Shown here: positions 45,608 to 54,498 of the stretch, one piece after another
Numbering within the stretch: position 1 is the first letter of the stretch
How the letters are laid out: each line of letters opens with the position of its first letter
NCBI GenBank assembly: GCA_905214795.1
Contig: CAJMNM010000001.1
Span: 272,533-336,532 of the forward strand
Reading direction: 5' to 3'
From: an uncultured bacterium
GTDB taxonomy: Bacteria; Bacteroidota; Bacteroidia; Bacteroidales; Bacteroidaceae
DNA: 64,000 nucleotides
Notes under the pieces: model-generated
Databases searched by the model: none
The model's input: only the letters and a program-made list of their open reading frames with translations
What the model was told of the DNA's origin: nothing
Translations under genes and position numbers: made by a program

Positions 45608-47653
45608 TTATTTTCTGTCTTTATAGTTTTTCAGACCGGTTTCAAGGAAGTCTACATACTTGTCTACATCCTCGTCATAAGAATAAGACTTGTTCACCGG
45701 TTTACCATTGTTGTCCAACAATACATAGAACGGCTGCGCATTTGCGCCGAACTTCATACGCTGCAGATAACTCCACTTGTCACCTACCGTACGCAACGTA
45801 CGCTCCTGACCGTTCTCGGTTATCTTGATATGCTCAGGCAGAGGTGTCTTGTCATCCACATACAGCGTAATCAATACATAGTCATTATTCATGATGTCAG
45901 CTACCTTCTGGTCAACCCATACAGCCAGCTCCATCTTACGGCAGTTCACACAACCATAACCGGTGAAGTCAATCATAACAGGCTTACCCTGCTGACGGGC
46001 ATAAGCCATACCGGCATCATAGTCTGTAAACTGTGGTTTAACCTCATTCTCGTAAAGGTTAAAGTCCTGAGTCTTCATTGGCGGTGAGAATGCGCTGATG
46101 GCTTTCAACGGTGCACCCCACAGACCCGGCACCATATAAATGGCAAAGGCAATGGAGAACAAAGCCAGGAAGAAACGTGTCACACCGATGCGACCATCCT
46201 CATCCTCATCATGCGGGAAGCGGATTTTACCCAACAGATAAAGACCAAGAAGCGCAAAGATTGCAATCCACAATGCCAGGAATGTCTCACGGTCAAGAAT
46301 ATGCCAGCCATAAGCCAAATCGGCAACAGACAAGAACTTCAAGGCAAAAGCCAGTTCGACGAAACCGAGACATACCTTCACACAGTTCATCCAGTTACCG
46401 GACTTCGGCATCTGCTTCAGCCATGTGGGGAACAAGGCAAACAGTGAGAACGGCAAAGCCAATGCGATGGCAAATCCCAACATACCGATGGTCGGAGCCA
46501 GAATACTACCCGTTGAAGATACTTCAACAAGCAGGAAGCCGATAATCGGACCTGTACATGAGAAAGAAACCAATACAAGCGTAAATGCCATCAGGAAGAT
46601 GCTCAACAAACCGGTTGTTGATTCAGCCTTACTGTCTACAGCATTACTCCATGAAGATGGCAGCGTAATCTCAAACGCACCGAAGAAGCTGGCAGCAAAG
46701 ACCAGCAACATCAGGCAGAAGAAGATATTGAAAATGGCATTGGTTGAAAGCGCGTTCAAAGCACTTGCTCCGAAGATTCCGGTAATTACCAGACCCAACA
46801 CCACATAAATAACTACAATGCTGATACCATAGATGAATGCGTCGCGCACACCTTTTTTCTTGTCTCCCGAACGCTTCAGGAAGAAACTTACTGTCATCGG
46901 GATAATCGGCCATACACAAGGAGTCAGCAATGCAACCAAACCTCCCAGGAAGCCCAAGAGGAATATCATCCACCAAGCCTGTGAAGTTGCATTTGAAGCC
47001 GATTCGCCAAAAGCGGCCAAATCGTCTATTACCGGCGCCCAGTAATCGCTCACGCCGGCCAGCGCGCTGTCATTCTGCTGTACTGTTGCCACATTGGCCA
47101 TACTGTCTACAGCCATGGTATCCACAGCAACCATTTCTTCCTTACTCTCTGCTTCTTCCTGCTCCTTAACGTCCTTATCAGCAGCTTCAGCAGCTTTGGC
47201 TACTCCCTTACCAGAATAAGAGAATTCAGCCTGTGAGGGCGGAATACAGTTCTCATCGTTGCATGCGCCGTAATTCAGATAACCCTTCACAGTATAAGTC
47301 GGCCCTGTAATACGCATTTTCTGCGTAAAGGAAGCCGTCCCTTCCATGTAGGTCACATCCATCCCGAACATCTCATCAAATTTCTTGATGACATGTCCCG
47401 TCGGCTTAAGCTTTCCTACCGGCTCTGCACCTTTGATTTCATCAAACTCAACCGTTGCGGCAGTCGGCCCTCCACTGGCAATATCAGTAGAATAAACATG
47501 CCAACCGGCCTCAATCTGGCCCTTGAACACAATCTCAAATTCGGAATCAGACAGTTTGTTCTGACTCACGGTAAACTTTACAGGATTCTGCATCTGCGCA
47601 AAAATCGGCAGGAAACAGAAAAACAGTAAAAGTGAGGAAAATAATTTTCTCAT
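45608..47653 (-). CDS. dsbD: DsbD-type thiol:disulfide interchange protein
   Basis: A 681-aa inner-membrane protein that carries electrons from cytoplasmic thioredoxin to periplasmic partners. A signal peptide (FCFLPIFAQ) precedes an N-terminal immunoglobulin-like DsbD alpha domain (about 20-150, with YGACNDENCIPPSQAEF holding its two Cys). An Ala/Glu-rich linker leads to eight spans with paired Cys (LTPCVWPIIPMTVSFF and SFSCTGPIIGFLL), and a thioredoxin-like C-terminal domain has GYGCVNCRKMELAVW. All three redox pairs are present. Monocistronic. Confidence 0.94.
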   Translation of the reverse strand: MRKLFSSLLLFFCFLPIFAQMQNPVKFTVSQNKLSDSEFEIVFKGQIEAGWHVYSTDIASGGPTAATVEFDEIKGAEPVGKLKPTGHVIKKFDEMFGMDVTYMEGTASFTQKMRITGPTYTVKGYLNYGACNDENCIPPSQAEFSYSGKGVAKAAEAADKDVKEQEEAESKEEMVAVDTMAVDSMANVATVQQNDSALAGVSDYWAPVIDDLAAFGESASNATSQAWWMIFLLGFLGGLVALLTPCVWPIIPMTVSFFLKRSGDKKKGVRDAFIYGISIVVIYVVLGLVITGIFGASALNALSTNAIFNIFFCLMLLVFAASFFGAFEITLPSSWSNAVDSKAESTTGLLSIFLMAFTLVLVSFSCTGPIIGFLLVEVSSTGSILAPTIGMLGFAIALALPFSLFALFPTWLKQMPKSGNWMNCVKVCLGFVELAFALKFLSVADLAYGWHILDRETFLALWIAIFALLGLYLLGKIRFPHDEDEDGRIGVTRFFLALFSIAFAIYMVPGLWGAPLKAISAFSPPMKTQDFNLYENEVKPQFTDYDAGMAYARQQGKPVMIDFTGYGCVNCRKMELAVWVDQKVADIMNNDYVLITLYVDDKTPLPEHIKITENGQERTLRTVGDKWSYLQRMKFGANAQPFYVLLDNNGKPVNKSYSYDEDVDKYVDFLETGLKNYKDRK

Positions 47654-47680
47654 GACAGATAAAATCTATGTAAGTAGGTG

Positions 47681-47688
47681 CAAAGATA
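47681..47688 (-). promoter_or_regulatory. -7 promoter box for dsbD
   Basis: Minus-strand TATCTTTG, 28 bases before the start codon. The -33 is not clear. Confidence 0.5.
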
Positions 47689-47970
47689 TACAAAAATTAA
47701 TCTAATCAGTTAATTTTGTGCGTTTTTAACCCGTTTTTACGTTTCCGAGGGAGACTGAAGAAAAGAATTTATTTAACAGTTCAGTTCATTCTTATTGCGC
47801 ACAGCAATATTATATTGCTGTTACTCAGAATATTTAAAACGAAACAAGGAAGAAATCTGTTAAAAACAAAAAGAAAAAATCTGTCAGAATTATTTTTTAT
47901 TTTGCACAATAAAATATACACAGTCTAAATAGCACGACTATTCCCCGCTCTAATTTCCTTCTATATACAA
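47689..47970. other. Intergenic region between dsbD and pckA
   Basis: About 280 AT-rich bases between the dsbD promoter and the pckA terminator. I see no gene or repeat. Confidence 0.5.
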
Positions 47971-47999
47971 AAAGGCATCCCGCAGAACGGGATGCCTTT
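47971..47999 (-). terminator. Terminator after pckA
   Basis: A perfect 12-bp stem AAAGGCATCCCG/CGGGATGCCTTT with a 5-base loop, followed on the minus strand by TTTTT when the stem's own last Ts are counted, then GTATA. Confidence 0.9.
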
Positions 48000-48024
48000 A
48001 TAATCAATATCCGTAATTCTAAAA

Positions 48025-49632
48025 TTACAACTTCGGACCAGCTGCAACCAAAGCCTTACCAGCTTCGTTACCAGTGAACTTAGAGAAGTTCTTGATGAAG
48101 CGGCCAGCCAAATCCTTAGCCTTCTCTTCCCACTTGCAAGCGCAATCGTAAGTGTCACGCGGATCAAGGATCTTCGGATCAACACCCGGCAATTCAGTAG
48201 GAACAACGAAATCGAAGTAAGGAATAGTCTTAGTCGGAGCAGACTCGATAGAACCGTCAAGGATAGCGTCGATGATACCACGAGTATCGCGGATAGAGAT
48301 ACGCTTGCCTGTACCGTTCCAACCAGTGTTAACCAAGTAAGCCTTAGCACCGGTCATCTGCATCTTCTTAACCAACTCTTCAGCATACTTAGTAGGATGC
48401 AAGCTCAAGAAAGCAGCACCGAAGCAAGCTGAGAATGTCGGAGTCGGTTCAGTGATACCACGCTCTGTACCGGCCAACTTAGCAGTGAAACCAGACAGGA
48501 AGTAGTACTGAGCCTGTTCAGGGTTCAGGATTGATACAGGAGGCAATACGCCGAATGCATCAGCTGACAGGAAGATAACCTGCTTAGCGTGAGGACCCTT
48601 AGAAACCGGCTTAACGATATTTTCGATGTGATAGATAGGATAAGATACACGAGTGTTCTCAGTTACGCTCTTATCAGCGAAGTCAATCTTACCATCTTCA
48701 GCAACAGTTACGTTCTCCAACAAAGCGTCACGCTTGATAGCGTTGTAGATATCCGGCTCAGACTCCTTGTCAAGGTTGATAACCTTAGCGTAGCAACCAC
48801 CTTCGTAGTTGAATACACCTTCGTTATCCCATCCGTGCTCGTCATCACCGATCAACAGACGCTTAGGATCTGTAGAAAGGGTAGTCTTACCTGTACCAGA
48901 CAAACCGAAGAAGATAGCAGAGCTCTTGCCTTCCTTGTCAGTGTTTGCAGAGCAGTGCATTGAAGCGATACCACGCAATGGGTTGTAGTAGTTCATCATA
49001 GAGAACATACCCTTCTTCATCTCACCACCGTACCAAGTGTTCAGGATAACCTGTTCCTTAGTAGTCAGGTTGAATACAACTGCTGTTTCAGAGTTCAAGC
49101 CAAGTTCCTTGTAGTTCTCAACTTTAGCCTTAGAAGCGTTGTAAACAACGAAGTCAGGCTCACCGAAGTTAGCCAATTCCTCAGCTGTCGGACGGATGAA
49201 CATGTTGGTTACGAAATGAGCCTGCCATGCTACTTCAACAATGAAACGCACTTTCAGACGAGTACCTTCGTTAGCGCCGCAGAATGCGTCAACTACGAAA
49301 AGGCGCTTGTTAGAAAGTTCCTTAGCAGCCAAATCCTTCAATACTGTCCAAGCCTCAGGAGTAACAGGCTTATTGTCGTTCTTATACTCGTCAGATGTCC
49401 ACCATACAGTGTTCTCAGAAGTTGCATCCTTAACGATGAACTTATCCTTAGGAGAACGACCGGTGTAGATACCTGTCATTACGTTAACTGCGCCAAGCTC
49501 AGTCTCTTTACCCTTTTCATAACCTTCCAAACCTGCTTTGGTTTCTTCTGCATACAATACGTCGTATGACGGATTGTGAAGAATCTCAACGGCACCAGTA
49601 ATGCCGTACTTACTCAAATCAATATTTGCCAT
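48025..49632 (-). CDS. pckA: Phosphoenolpyruvate carboxykinase (ATP)
   Basis: A 535-aa ATP-type PEPCK. In succinate- and propionate-forming Bacteroidales it works mainly toward oxaloacetate, fixing CO2 onto PEP and gaining ATP. The P-loop GLSGTGKTTLSTDP is at about residues 240-253, followed by GDDEHGWDNEGVFNYEGGCYAK with the metal-binding Asp. The substrate-binding NVMTGIYTGRSPKDKF is near residue 50. Codon choice is strongly biased (for example AAC, AAG, CTC rather than rare alternatives), as expected of a highly expressed gene. Monocistronic. Confidence 0.98.
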   Translation of the reverse strand: MANIDLSKYGITGAVEILHNPSYDVLYAEETKAGLEGYEKGKETELGAVNVMTGIYTGRSPKDKFIVKDATSENTVWWTSDEYKNDNKPVTPEAWTVLKDLAAKELSNKRLFVVDAFCGANEGTRLKVRFIVEVAWQAHFVTNMFIRPTAEELANFGEPDFVVYNASKAKVENYKELGLNSETAVVFNLTTKEQVILNTWYGGEMKKGMFSMMNYYNPLRGIASMHCSANTDKEGKSSAIFFGLSGTGKTTLSTDPKRLLIGDDEHGWDNEGVFNYEGGCYAKVINLDKESEPDIYNAIKRDALLENVTVAEDGKIDFADKSVTENTRVSYPIYHIENIVKPVSKGPHAKQVIFLSADAFGVLPPVSILNPEQAQYYFLSGFTAKLAGTERGITEPTPTFSACFGAAFLSLHPTKYAEELVKKMQMTGAKAYLVNTGWNGTGKRISIRDTRGIIDAILDGSIESAPTKTIPYFDFVVPTELPGVDPKILDPRDTYDCACKWEEKAKDLAGRFIKNFSKFTGNEAGKALVAAGPKL

Positions 49633-49964
49633 TTCTCTTTAAGATAAAAATTGGTTATTATTTATAAGTTATAATATTTTTCAGTCCTGATTCCGACTAC
49701 AAAATTACGAAGTTTTGCCTGCAAATAAAACTTTTACTGCAATTATTTTTCTTAATTCGGCCCTATATTCCGTTAATTTTCCAAAAAGCGTTTTCAGAAC
49801 TTCATAATTGCTAAACGGACTTTACATTTTATCACTTAAACATCCGATTTGCTTGCATAGTATATGATACTAAGCGTAATAACAATGTAATAAAATCTGC
49901 ATCTTTCCGTCAACCGGTACACTCTGATTCTTGTTCAGCGGCCTCGCCGGAACAAAAAAAACAA
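49633..49964. other. Upstream region of pckA
   Basis: About 330 bases without a gene. Minus-strand TAATTTTG at 49700-49707 matches TAnnTTTG and would give a leader of about 60 bases for pckA; no -33 box lies at normal distance. The rest is AT-rich and without repeats. Confidence 0.45.
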
Positions 49965-49991
49965 GGGCACACCGTCTGCTACGGCATGCCC
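49952..49991 (-). terminator. Terminator after korB
   Basis: Stem GGGCA-CCGT/ACGG-TGCCC with a small internal loop (49965-49991), followed on the minus strand by CTTG and eight Ts. Confidence 0.85.
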
Positions 49992-50024
49992 CAAGTGATA
50001 AATTGTAACCTACATTCCGGAAAG

Positions 50025-51032
50025 TTATTCTTTCACCTCCCAGATATCGTTGGTATAGAGAAGTTCCTCAAAGTTATGATACGGCTTCTTGGCCTTGATT
50101 TCCTCAATCTGCTCATTCACCGCGTCATCATAGGTCGGTGCCTCTACGTCACGGATTACGCCGAGCGCAATCGGGAAGTCAGGTCCCTGCATCAGCGCCA
50201 GCTTCAGGTGCAGCGTGTTGTCCTCACAATGGGCGTCATGCACCAGAATATCCTTTTCCGTTACGCCGTTCTCGCCCAGTTTCACTACTTTCAGGCCGAA
50301 ACCTTCCTGCACCAGACCATACTCGTTATTCTCACCGAAAAGCATCGGCTTGCCGTGTTCCAGATAAATGGCGTTCTTGGCACGGCCTTCCTTGGTATAA
50401 ACAGACTCATGCGTACCGTCATTGAAAATCACACAGTTCTGCAGAATCTCACATACAGAAGCACCCTTATGAGCATGTGCGGCTTTCAGAATCTCTACCG
50501 TACCGGCTGCGTCGGTCGCCACCGCACGGGCAAAGAAATGTCCTCTCGCGCCAAAGCAAAGCTCAGCCGGATTAAACGGATCTTCCACCGTACCGTAAGG
50601 TGAAGACTTGCTCACAAAACCACGTGGCGATGTCGGAGAATACTGTCCTTTGGTCAGACCGTAAATACGGTTGTTCAGCAAAATCATGTTGATGTCCACA
50701 TTACGGCGGATAGCATGAATAAAGTGGTTACCACCGATAGCCAGACCGTCGCCGTCGCCCGAAATCTGCCATACGCTGATATTCGGATTGGCCACCTTGA
50801 AGCCAGTGGCAATGGCTGCCGCACGACCGTGAATGGTCTGCATGGCATAGGTATTCATATAATAAGGGAGACGGCTAGAACAACCGATACCGGAAATCAC
50901 CGCTGTCTCGTGCGGTGCCACGCCTATTTCGGCCATGGCCTTGTGCAATGAAGCCAGGAAAAAATGGTCACCACACCCCGGGCACCACCGTGGCTGCCCT
51001 TTCTTATAATCTTTCGCTGTATATTCGCTCAT
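50025..51032 (-). CDS. korB: 2-oxoglutarate:ferredoxin oxidoreductase, beta subunit
   Basis: A 335-aa ThDP-binding subunit of a 2-oxoacid:ferredoxin oxidoreductase, which interconverts 2-oxoglutarate and succinyl-CoA with ferredoxin as electron carrier. The cluster motif RWCPGCGDHFF is near the N-terminus and the ThDP/Mg motif is GDGDGLAIGGNHFIHAIRRN...LLNNRIYGLTKGQ. It starts 24 bases after korA. Substrate preference (2-oxoglutarate against other 2-oxoacids) is assumed from the KorAB-type architecture. Confidence 0.9.
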   Translation of the reverse strand: MSEYTAKDYKKGQPRWCPGCGDHFFLASLHKAMAEIGVAPHETAVISGIGCSSRLPYYMNTYAMQTIHGRAAAIATGFKVANPNISVWQISGDGDGLAIGGNHFIHAIRRNVDINMILLNNRIYGLTKGQYSPTSPRGFVSKSSPYGTVEDPFNPAELCFGARGHFFARAVATDAAGTVEILKAAHAHKGASVCEILQNCVIFNDGTHESVYTKEGRAKNAIYLEHGKPMLFGENNEYGLVQEGFGLKVVKLGENGVTEKDILVHDAHCEDNTLHLKLALMQGPDFPIALGVIRDVEAPTYDDAVNEQIEEIKAKKPYHNFEELLYTNDIWEVKE

Positions 51033-51056
51033 TTTTCTTCTTTCTTCAGGGTTAGA

Positions 51057-52904
51057 CTACTTGTTGTAAATTTCGTTGAAGGCATTAACCAGTTCAGCCA
51101 CTACAAACGGCTGACCCTTTACCTGATTAAACTGATATGGCGCAAAACCGTCCACCTTCATACGCAGGTATCCTGCGAACTGGCCCAGGTTCTGTTCAGC
51201 CACTACCACCTTCTTATAACGCTTCATCACCTCAGCCGTATTGGCCGGCAGCGGATTGATGTATGAGAAGTGAGCCAGAGCCACCTTCTTGCCGGCGGCA
51301 ATCATCTCGTCCATTGCCGAGTGCAAGTGTCCGTAAGTTCCGCCAAAGCCTACAATCAGCAGTTCGGCATCATCGGCACAACCTTCAACCTCTACATCCG
51401 GAACCGGAATCTTAGCCACCTTCTCAGCACGCAGACGGCACATCAGATCGTGATTTTCAGGATCTGTACTGATAGCACCCGTACGGCCATCCTTCTCCAG
51501 TCCACCCAGAATATGTGTATAACCTTCTTGTCCAGGTATTGCCCAGTAACGCACCTGATTTTCAGGATTACGCTGATACGGCGTATAGTGTCCGGCCATT
51601 TCCGGGGTCACATAAGGCGGTTTGATATCGGGATATTCGGCCAGATTAGGCAACTTGAAGGCTCCCGAACCGTTTGCAACGAAAGCGTCGGTCAGCAACA
51701 CAACCGGTGTCATGTGCTCCAGCGCCATCTTGCAGGCATTGTAAGCCGCGTCAAAACAGTTGGTCGGCGAAGTAGCGGCAATAACCGGCATCGGAGACTC
51801 ACCGTTACGTCCGAACAAAGCCTGCAACAAGTCTGTCTGTTCGCTCTTGGTAGGCAGACCGGTTGACGGACCGCCACGCTGTACGTCAAGAATCACCAGC
51901 GGCAATTCAGTAATCACAGCCAGATTCATGGCCTCAGACTTCAGGCAGACACCCGGCCCTGAGGTAGAAGTCACGGCCAATGCGCCCGCAAAGGCAGCAC
52001 CTATTGAAGAGGCACATCCGGCAATCTCATCCTCGCATTGCACCGTAGTCACGCCAAGGCTCTTATGCTTAGACAGTTCATGCAGCACATCGGTAGCCGG
52101 CGTAATGGGGTATGAACCCAGATAAAGGCGCAGGCCGGCCTTCTCGGCAGCGGCAATCAGACCATAAGCGGTAGCCTTGTTACCCATGATATCCATATAC
52201 TTGCCCGGCTTCTTCACCTTTGATTCAATCTTATAAGTATGAGCCACAGATGCGTGCGTGTTGGCCCCATAATCATATCCCGCCTGTATCACCTTGACAT
52301 TAGCCTCAGCCACAGCCGGTTTCTTGGCAAATTTCTCACGCAACATGCTGAAGGCAATCTCGATGTCACGCTGGAACAGCCAGCACACCAGTCCGAGCGC
52401 AAACATGTTGCGGCATTTCAATATAGCTTTGTTGTCCATGCCCGAGTCAGCCAGACAATCCTTTACCATCTGTGTAATCGGCGCGGCAATGACATCGTTC
52501 TTGATGCCCATCTCCTCTATCGGGTCATTGGTTTTGAAGGCAGCCTTCTCCAGGTCTTTTTCCTGGAAACTGTCCGTATCAATAATAATGCAGGCTGTCG
52601 GTTTGGCAAACCTGTACTGTGTTTTGAGCGCTGCGGCATTCATAGCCACCAGCACGTCGCACTTGTCACCCGGCGTAAACACCTTTCCGGCACCGATATG
52701 CACCTGAAAGCCCGACACACCGGTAAGCGAACCCTGCGGGGCGCGAATATCAGCCGGATAATCCGGGAACGTACATATATCATTACCTTCCGTAGCTGAA
52801 ACGGTAGAGAAAATGTTACCCGCCAGCTGCATACCGTCACCGGAATCTCCGGAGAAACGAACCACAACCTGGTCCAGCTCCTTTACTTCTAATGATTCTG
52901 CCAT
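51057..52904 (-). CDS. korA: 2-oxoglutarate:ferredoxin oxidoreductase, fused gamma-alpha subunit
   Basis: A 615-aa subunit. Residues about 1-190 are the gamma domain (VVRFSGDSGDGMQLAGNIFSTVSA). Residues about 225-600 are the alpha pyrimidine-binding and domain II region (GLRLYLGSYPITPATDVLHELSKH, QCEDEIAGCASSIGAAFAGALAVTSTSGPG, LPLVILDVQRGGPSTGLPTKSEQ). With KorB it completes the enzyme. No separate ferredoxin-like subunit gene lies beside it. A promoter-like element (TTTG-N19-GAACTTTG) is at 52958-52988. Confidence 0.93.
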   Translation of the reverse strand: MAESLEVKELDQVVVRFSGDSGDGMQLAGNIFSTVSATEGNDICTFPDYPADIRAPQGSLTGVSGFQVHIGAGKVFTPGDKCDVLVAMNAAALKTQYRFAKPTACIIIDTDSFQEKDLEKAAFKTNDPIEEMGIKNDVIAAPITQMVKDCLADSGMDNKAILKCRNMFALGLVCWLFQRDIEIAFSMLREKFAKKPAVAEANVKVIQAGYDYGANTHASVAHTYKIESKVKKPGKYMDIMGNKATAYGLIAAAEKAGLRLYLGSYPITPATDVLHELSKHKSLGVTTVQCEDEIAGCASSIGAAFAGALAVTSTSGPGVCLKSEAMNLAVITELPLVILDVQRGGPSTGLPTKSEQTDLLQALFGRNGESPMPVIAATSPTNCFDAAYNACKMALEHMTPVVLLTDAFVANGSGAFKLPNLAEYPDIKPPYVTPEMAGHYTPYQRNPENQVRYWAIPGQEGYTHILGGLEKDGRTGAISTDPENHDLMCRLRAEKVAKIPVPDVEVEGCADDAELLIVGFGGTYGHLHSAMDEMIAAGKKVALAHFSYINPLPANTAEVMKRYKKVVVAEQNLGQFAGYLRMKVDGFAPYQFNQVKGQPFVVAELVNAFNEIYNK

Positions 52905-52957
52905 ATCTGTTTATTTGGTTTTATGAATTTATGTTGTCTTTTTACCCTCGAACATCG

Positions 52958-52988
52958 CAAAGTTCGTAAAGAATTGGCAAAAAACAAA
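52958..52988 (-). promoter_or_regulatory. Promoter of korAB
   Basis: Minus-strand TTTG (52985-52988), 19 bases, then GAACTTTG (52958-52965), one mismatch from TAnnTTTG. The leader to korA would be about 50 bases. Confidence 0.55.
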
Positions 52989-53128
52989 ATATTTTGCTGC
53001 TAAAAATAGCCTCAGGCGTAATATTTGTTATCAAATACACGTTTTTTGTAGCAAATCTTAAGTTTGTAAAGCTTTTCACATTCAAAATGCCTGTCCCAAG
53101 CGCCCCCGAAAGTTTTTTGGGCATCATC

Positions 53129-53160
53129 TTTCATTTTTCCACGTAAAAATATTATCTTTG
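53129..53160 (+). promoter_or_regulatory. tRNA-Arg promoter
   Basis: TTTC (53129-53132), 20 bases, TATCTTTG (53153-53160); one mismatch in the -33 box. The tRNA starts 38 bases downstream. Confidence 0.7.
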
Positions 53161-53198
53161 CAGTCTTGCAGGCAAAAATCAAGCCTTTACATTTATCT

Positions 53199-53270
53199 GC
53201 CCCTGTAGTTCAATGGATAGAACTACGGTTTCCTAAACCGCCAATCCGGGTTCGATTCCCGGCGGGGGTA
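53199..53270 (+). tRNA. tRNA-Arg (anticodon CCU)
   Basis: A cloverleaf is visible: acceptor GCCCCTG with CGGGGGT (one G-T at the end), D-arm with AATGGATAG, anticodon loop TTCCTAA giving anticodon CCT, and T-arm CCGGG-TTCGATT-CCCGG. It reads AGG codons. CCA is not encoded. Confidence 0.95.
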
Positions 53271-53277
53271 CTTCCTA

Positions 53278-53309
53278 CCCGCTTCTTCTAACCGAAGCGG
53301 GCTTTTTTT
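53278..53309 (+). terminator. Terminator after tRNA-Arg
   Basis: Perfect 8-bp stem CCCGCTTC/GAAGCGGG, 8-base loop, then C and seven Ts. Confidence 0.93.
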
Positions 53310-53469
53310 ATGCCTGCCGCCATGCGACATATTCCTATATATAAGAAAGCCGAACGCAAGTAAACCGTACGGCAAATAACCGCCGGTTACCCCGTTAGCA
53401 AAATAACTCAATCTCATTTACAAGAATAAATTTCTTTCTGAAAAGCTGCATAAACAGGCCGATATACGA

Positions 53470-53691
53470 TTATTCAAACTTGCCTTTCGTCAGTTCCTCT
53501 TTCAAGAAAGCGAACACATAATAGTAGCTTTGATAATAGAAATGCGTCCGTTCATCCATTATTTTCCGATAAGTTTCCGAATTGAATACTGTGGCAAGCG
53601 CCTCTTCCATTGTCATGCCGCTATATTGTTCAGTCAGCAAGACGGCAAGGTTCTTTACCATATCCGCCATCATTTCCGTTTTCTCGCTCAT
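53470..53691 (-). CDS. Small protein, third gene of the DUF3990 cassette
   Basis: A 73-aa, mostly helical protein (MSEKTEMMADMVKNLAVLLTE... GMTMEEALATVFNSETYRKI ... HFYYQSYYYVFAFLKEEL). Its ATG overlaps the stop of the DUF3990 gene as ATGA, so it is translationally coupled. Proteins of this type recur beside DUF3990/DUF3791 genes in Bacteroidales, as I recall, but have no known function. It could be the antitoxin or immunity partner of the ADP-ribosyltransferase-like protein. No signal peptide or membrane span. Confidence 0.8.
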   Translation of the reverse strand: MSEKTEMMADMVKNLAVLLTEQYSGMTMEEALATVFNSETYRKIMDERTHFYYQSYYYVFAFLKEELTKGKFE

Positions 53692-54161
53692 ATCCTTTTC
53701 AACAGTTTAATGGCACGTTCCGTACCGAAGAAATATTGGAAAGTTACTCCTTTCATGTATTGCAGATTGCGCACAAGCGTGGGAAGGTCTATCGAACGGT
53801 TCTCGTATCGCCACAACTGTACGCCGACCCGATCGTTAGCTATTGGACCGATTACCACGTCATATTCATGTACAGGCTTTCCAGTCTGATTATTCCGATT
53901 TAGCAGGATAAATTTCGCCCATTCTGCAGAATAGCCGTCGAAACGGAGCACACTCAAATCATTCAAGGCATTGTCCTCAACAAGATAGCTTTGTACAATA
54001 GGGCTGCCAATCTCCAACTGTTCAACTTTTACTTGTGCCATGCTCAAAGCCTGCTCATAATCTGCAGATAGGTAGAATCCACGTCCGAAATCTTTGTTCG
54101 GTTTCGATTTCAGTAAATCTATCCTATCGAAATCCCTGTTTGTCCCATGATAAAGTTTCAT
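53688..54161 (-). CDS. DUF3990 protein, ADP-ribosyltransferase-like fold
   Basis: A 157-aa protein from MKLYHGTNRDF; this start overlaps the upstream stop as ATGA and was preferred over an in-frame ATG 27 bases earlier. It has the hallmarks of the DUF3990 branch of the ADP-ribosyl superfamily: LYHGT with His5, GRGFYLSADYEQAL with Tyr30, YDVVIGPIANDRV (about 100-113), and a C-terminal QYFFGTERAIKLL with Gln142 and Glu148. An H-Y-E/Q constellation suits NAD-dependent ADP-ribosylation, though activity is not proven for the family. The middle gene of a three-gene overlapping operon, possibly a toxin-antitoxin module. Confidence 0.85.
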   Translation of the reverse strand: MKLYHGTNRDFDRIDLLKSKPNKDFGRGFYLSADYEQALSMAQVKVEQLEIGSPIVQSYLVEDNALNDLSVLRFDGYSAEWAKFILLNRNNQTGKPVHEYDVVIGPIANDRVGVQLWRYENRSIDLPTLVRNLQYMKGVTFQYFFGTERAIKLLKRI

Positions 54162-54382
54162 ACCAATGCCCCTCCATGACGATGACAATATTCAGCAATG
54201 TCGTCCACCATCGAGGCAAACGACTGTGTATGCACATATCCGTAGTTGCGGTCAATGAAATCTATTCCTTTATAACGACTCAGGTAGTTGAAGGCCTGTT
54301 TCATCGTTAGTCCGTACTTGCGCCCGAACTCAAGAATGAAGATGACCGTCCATTCCAGTTTGTCCTTTATATTATATTCCAT
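54158..54382 (-). CDS. DUF3791 protein
   Basis: A 74-aa protein from MEYNIKDKLEWTVIFILEFG. An upstream in-frame ATG at 54448 is rejected because the promoter box 54408-54415 lies inside that extension. The DUF3791 pattern is present: F(A/G)xKYGLTMKQAFNYLSRYKGIDFIDRNY followed by HTQSFASMVDDI. The stop overlaps the DUF3990 start as ATGA. DUF3791 genes commonly adjoin DUF3990 genes. The short helical build would suit an antitoxin or regulator; this is inference. Confidence 0.85.
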   Translation of the reverse strand: MEYNIKDKLEWTVIFILEFGRKYGLTMKQAFNYLSRYKGIDFIDRNYGYVHTQSFASMVDDIAEYCHRHGGALV

Positions 54383-54407
54383 TATAATATTCCTTAGACC
54401 TTTTGGA

Positions 54408-54439
54408 CAAAGATAGCAAAAGGTGAGCGCAGAGACAAA
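54408..54439 (-). promoter_or_regulatory. Consensus promoter of the DUF3791-DUF3990 cassette
   Basis: Minus-strand TTTG (54436-54439), exactly 20 bases, TATCTTTG (54408-54415): a full match to the Bacteroidetes consensus. It is part of an inverted copy of the 86-bp repeat module found at 54725-55068. Confidence 0.85.
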
Positions 54440-54498
54440 TAAAAACATAGTTTTTGATTTGTACTATGCCGAACCGCCTCCTATCTTATCCAAAGATA
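54408..54498 (-). repeat. Inverted, diverged copy of the 86-bp promoter repeat
   Basis: Read on the minus strand, this segment has the same order as the tandem units to the right: TATCTTTG, GATAGGAGGCGGTTCGGCATAG, a CAAAT...ATTTG hairpin, TTTGTCTCTGCGCTCACC and TATCTTTG. The period between the two TATCTTTG boxes is 83 bases. The hairpin arms differ from those of the tandem units but still pair. Confidence 0.85.

Noticed and set aside
45221..46087. Plus-strand 288-codon frame over the riboswitch and the end of dsbD
   Set aside because: Runs antisense through the cobalamin riboswitch, the dsbD terminator and the thioredoxin domain of dsbD. No start signal.
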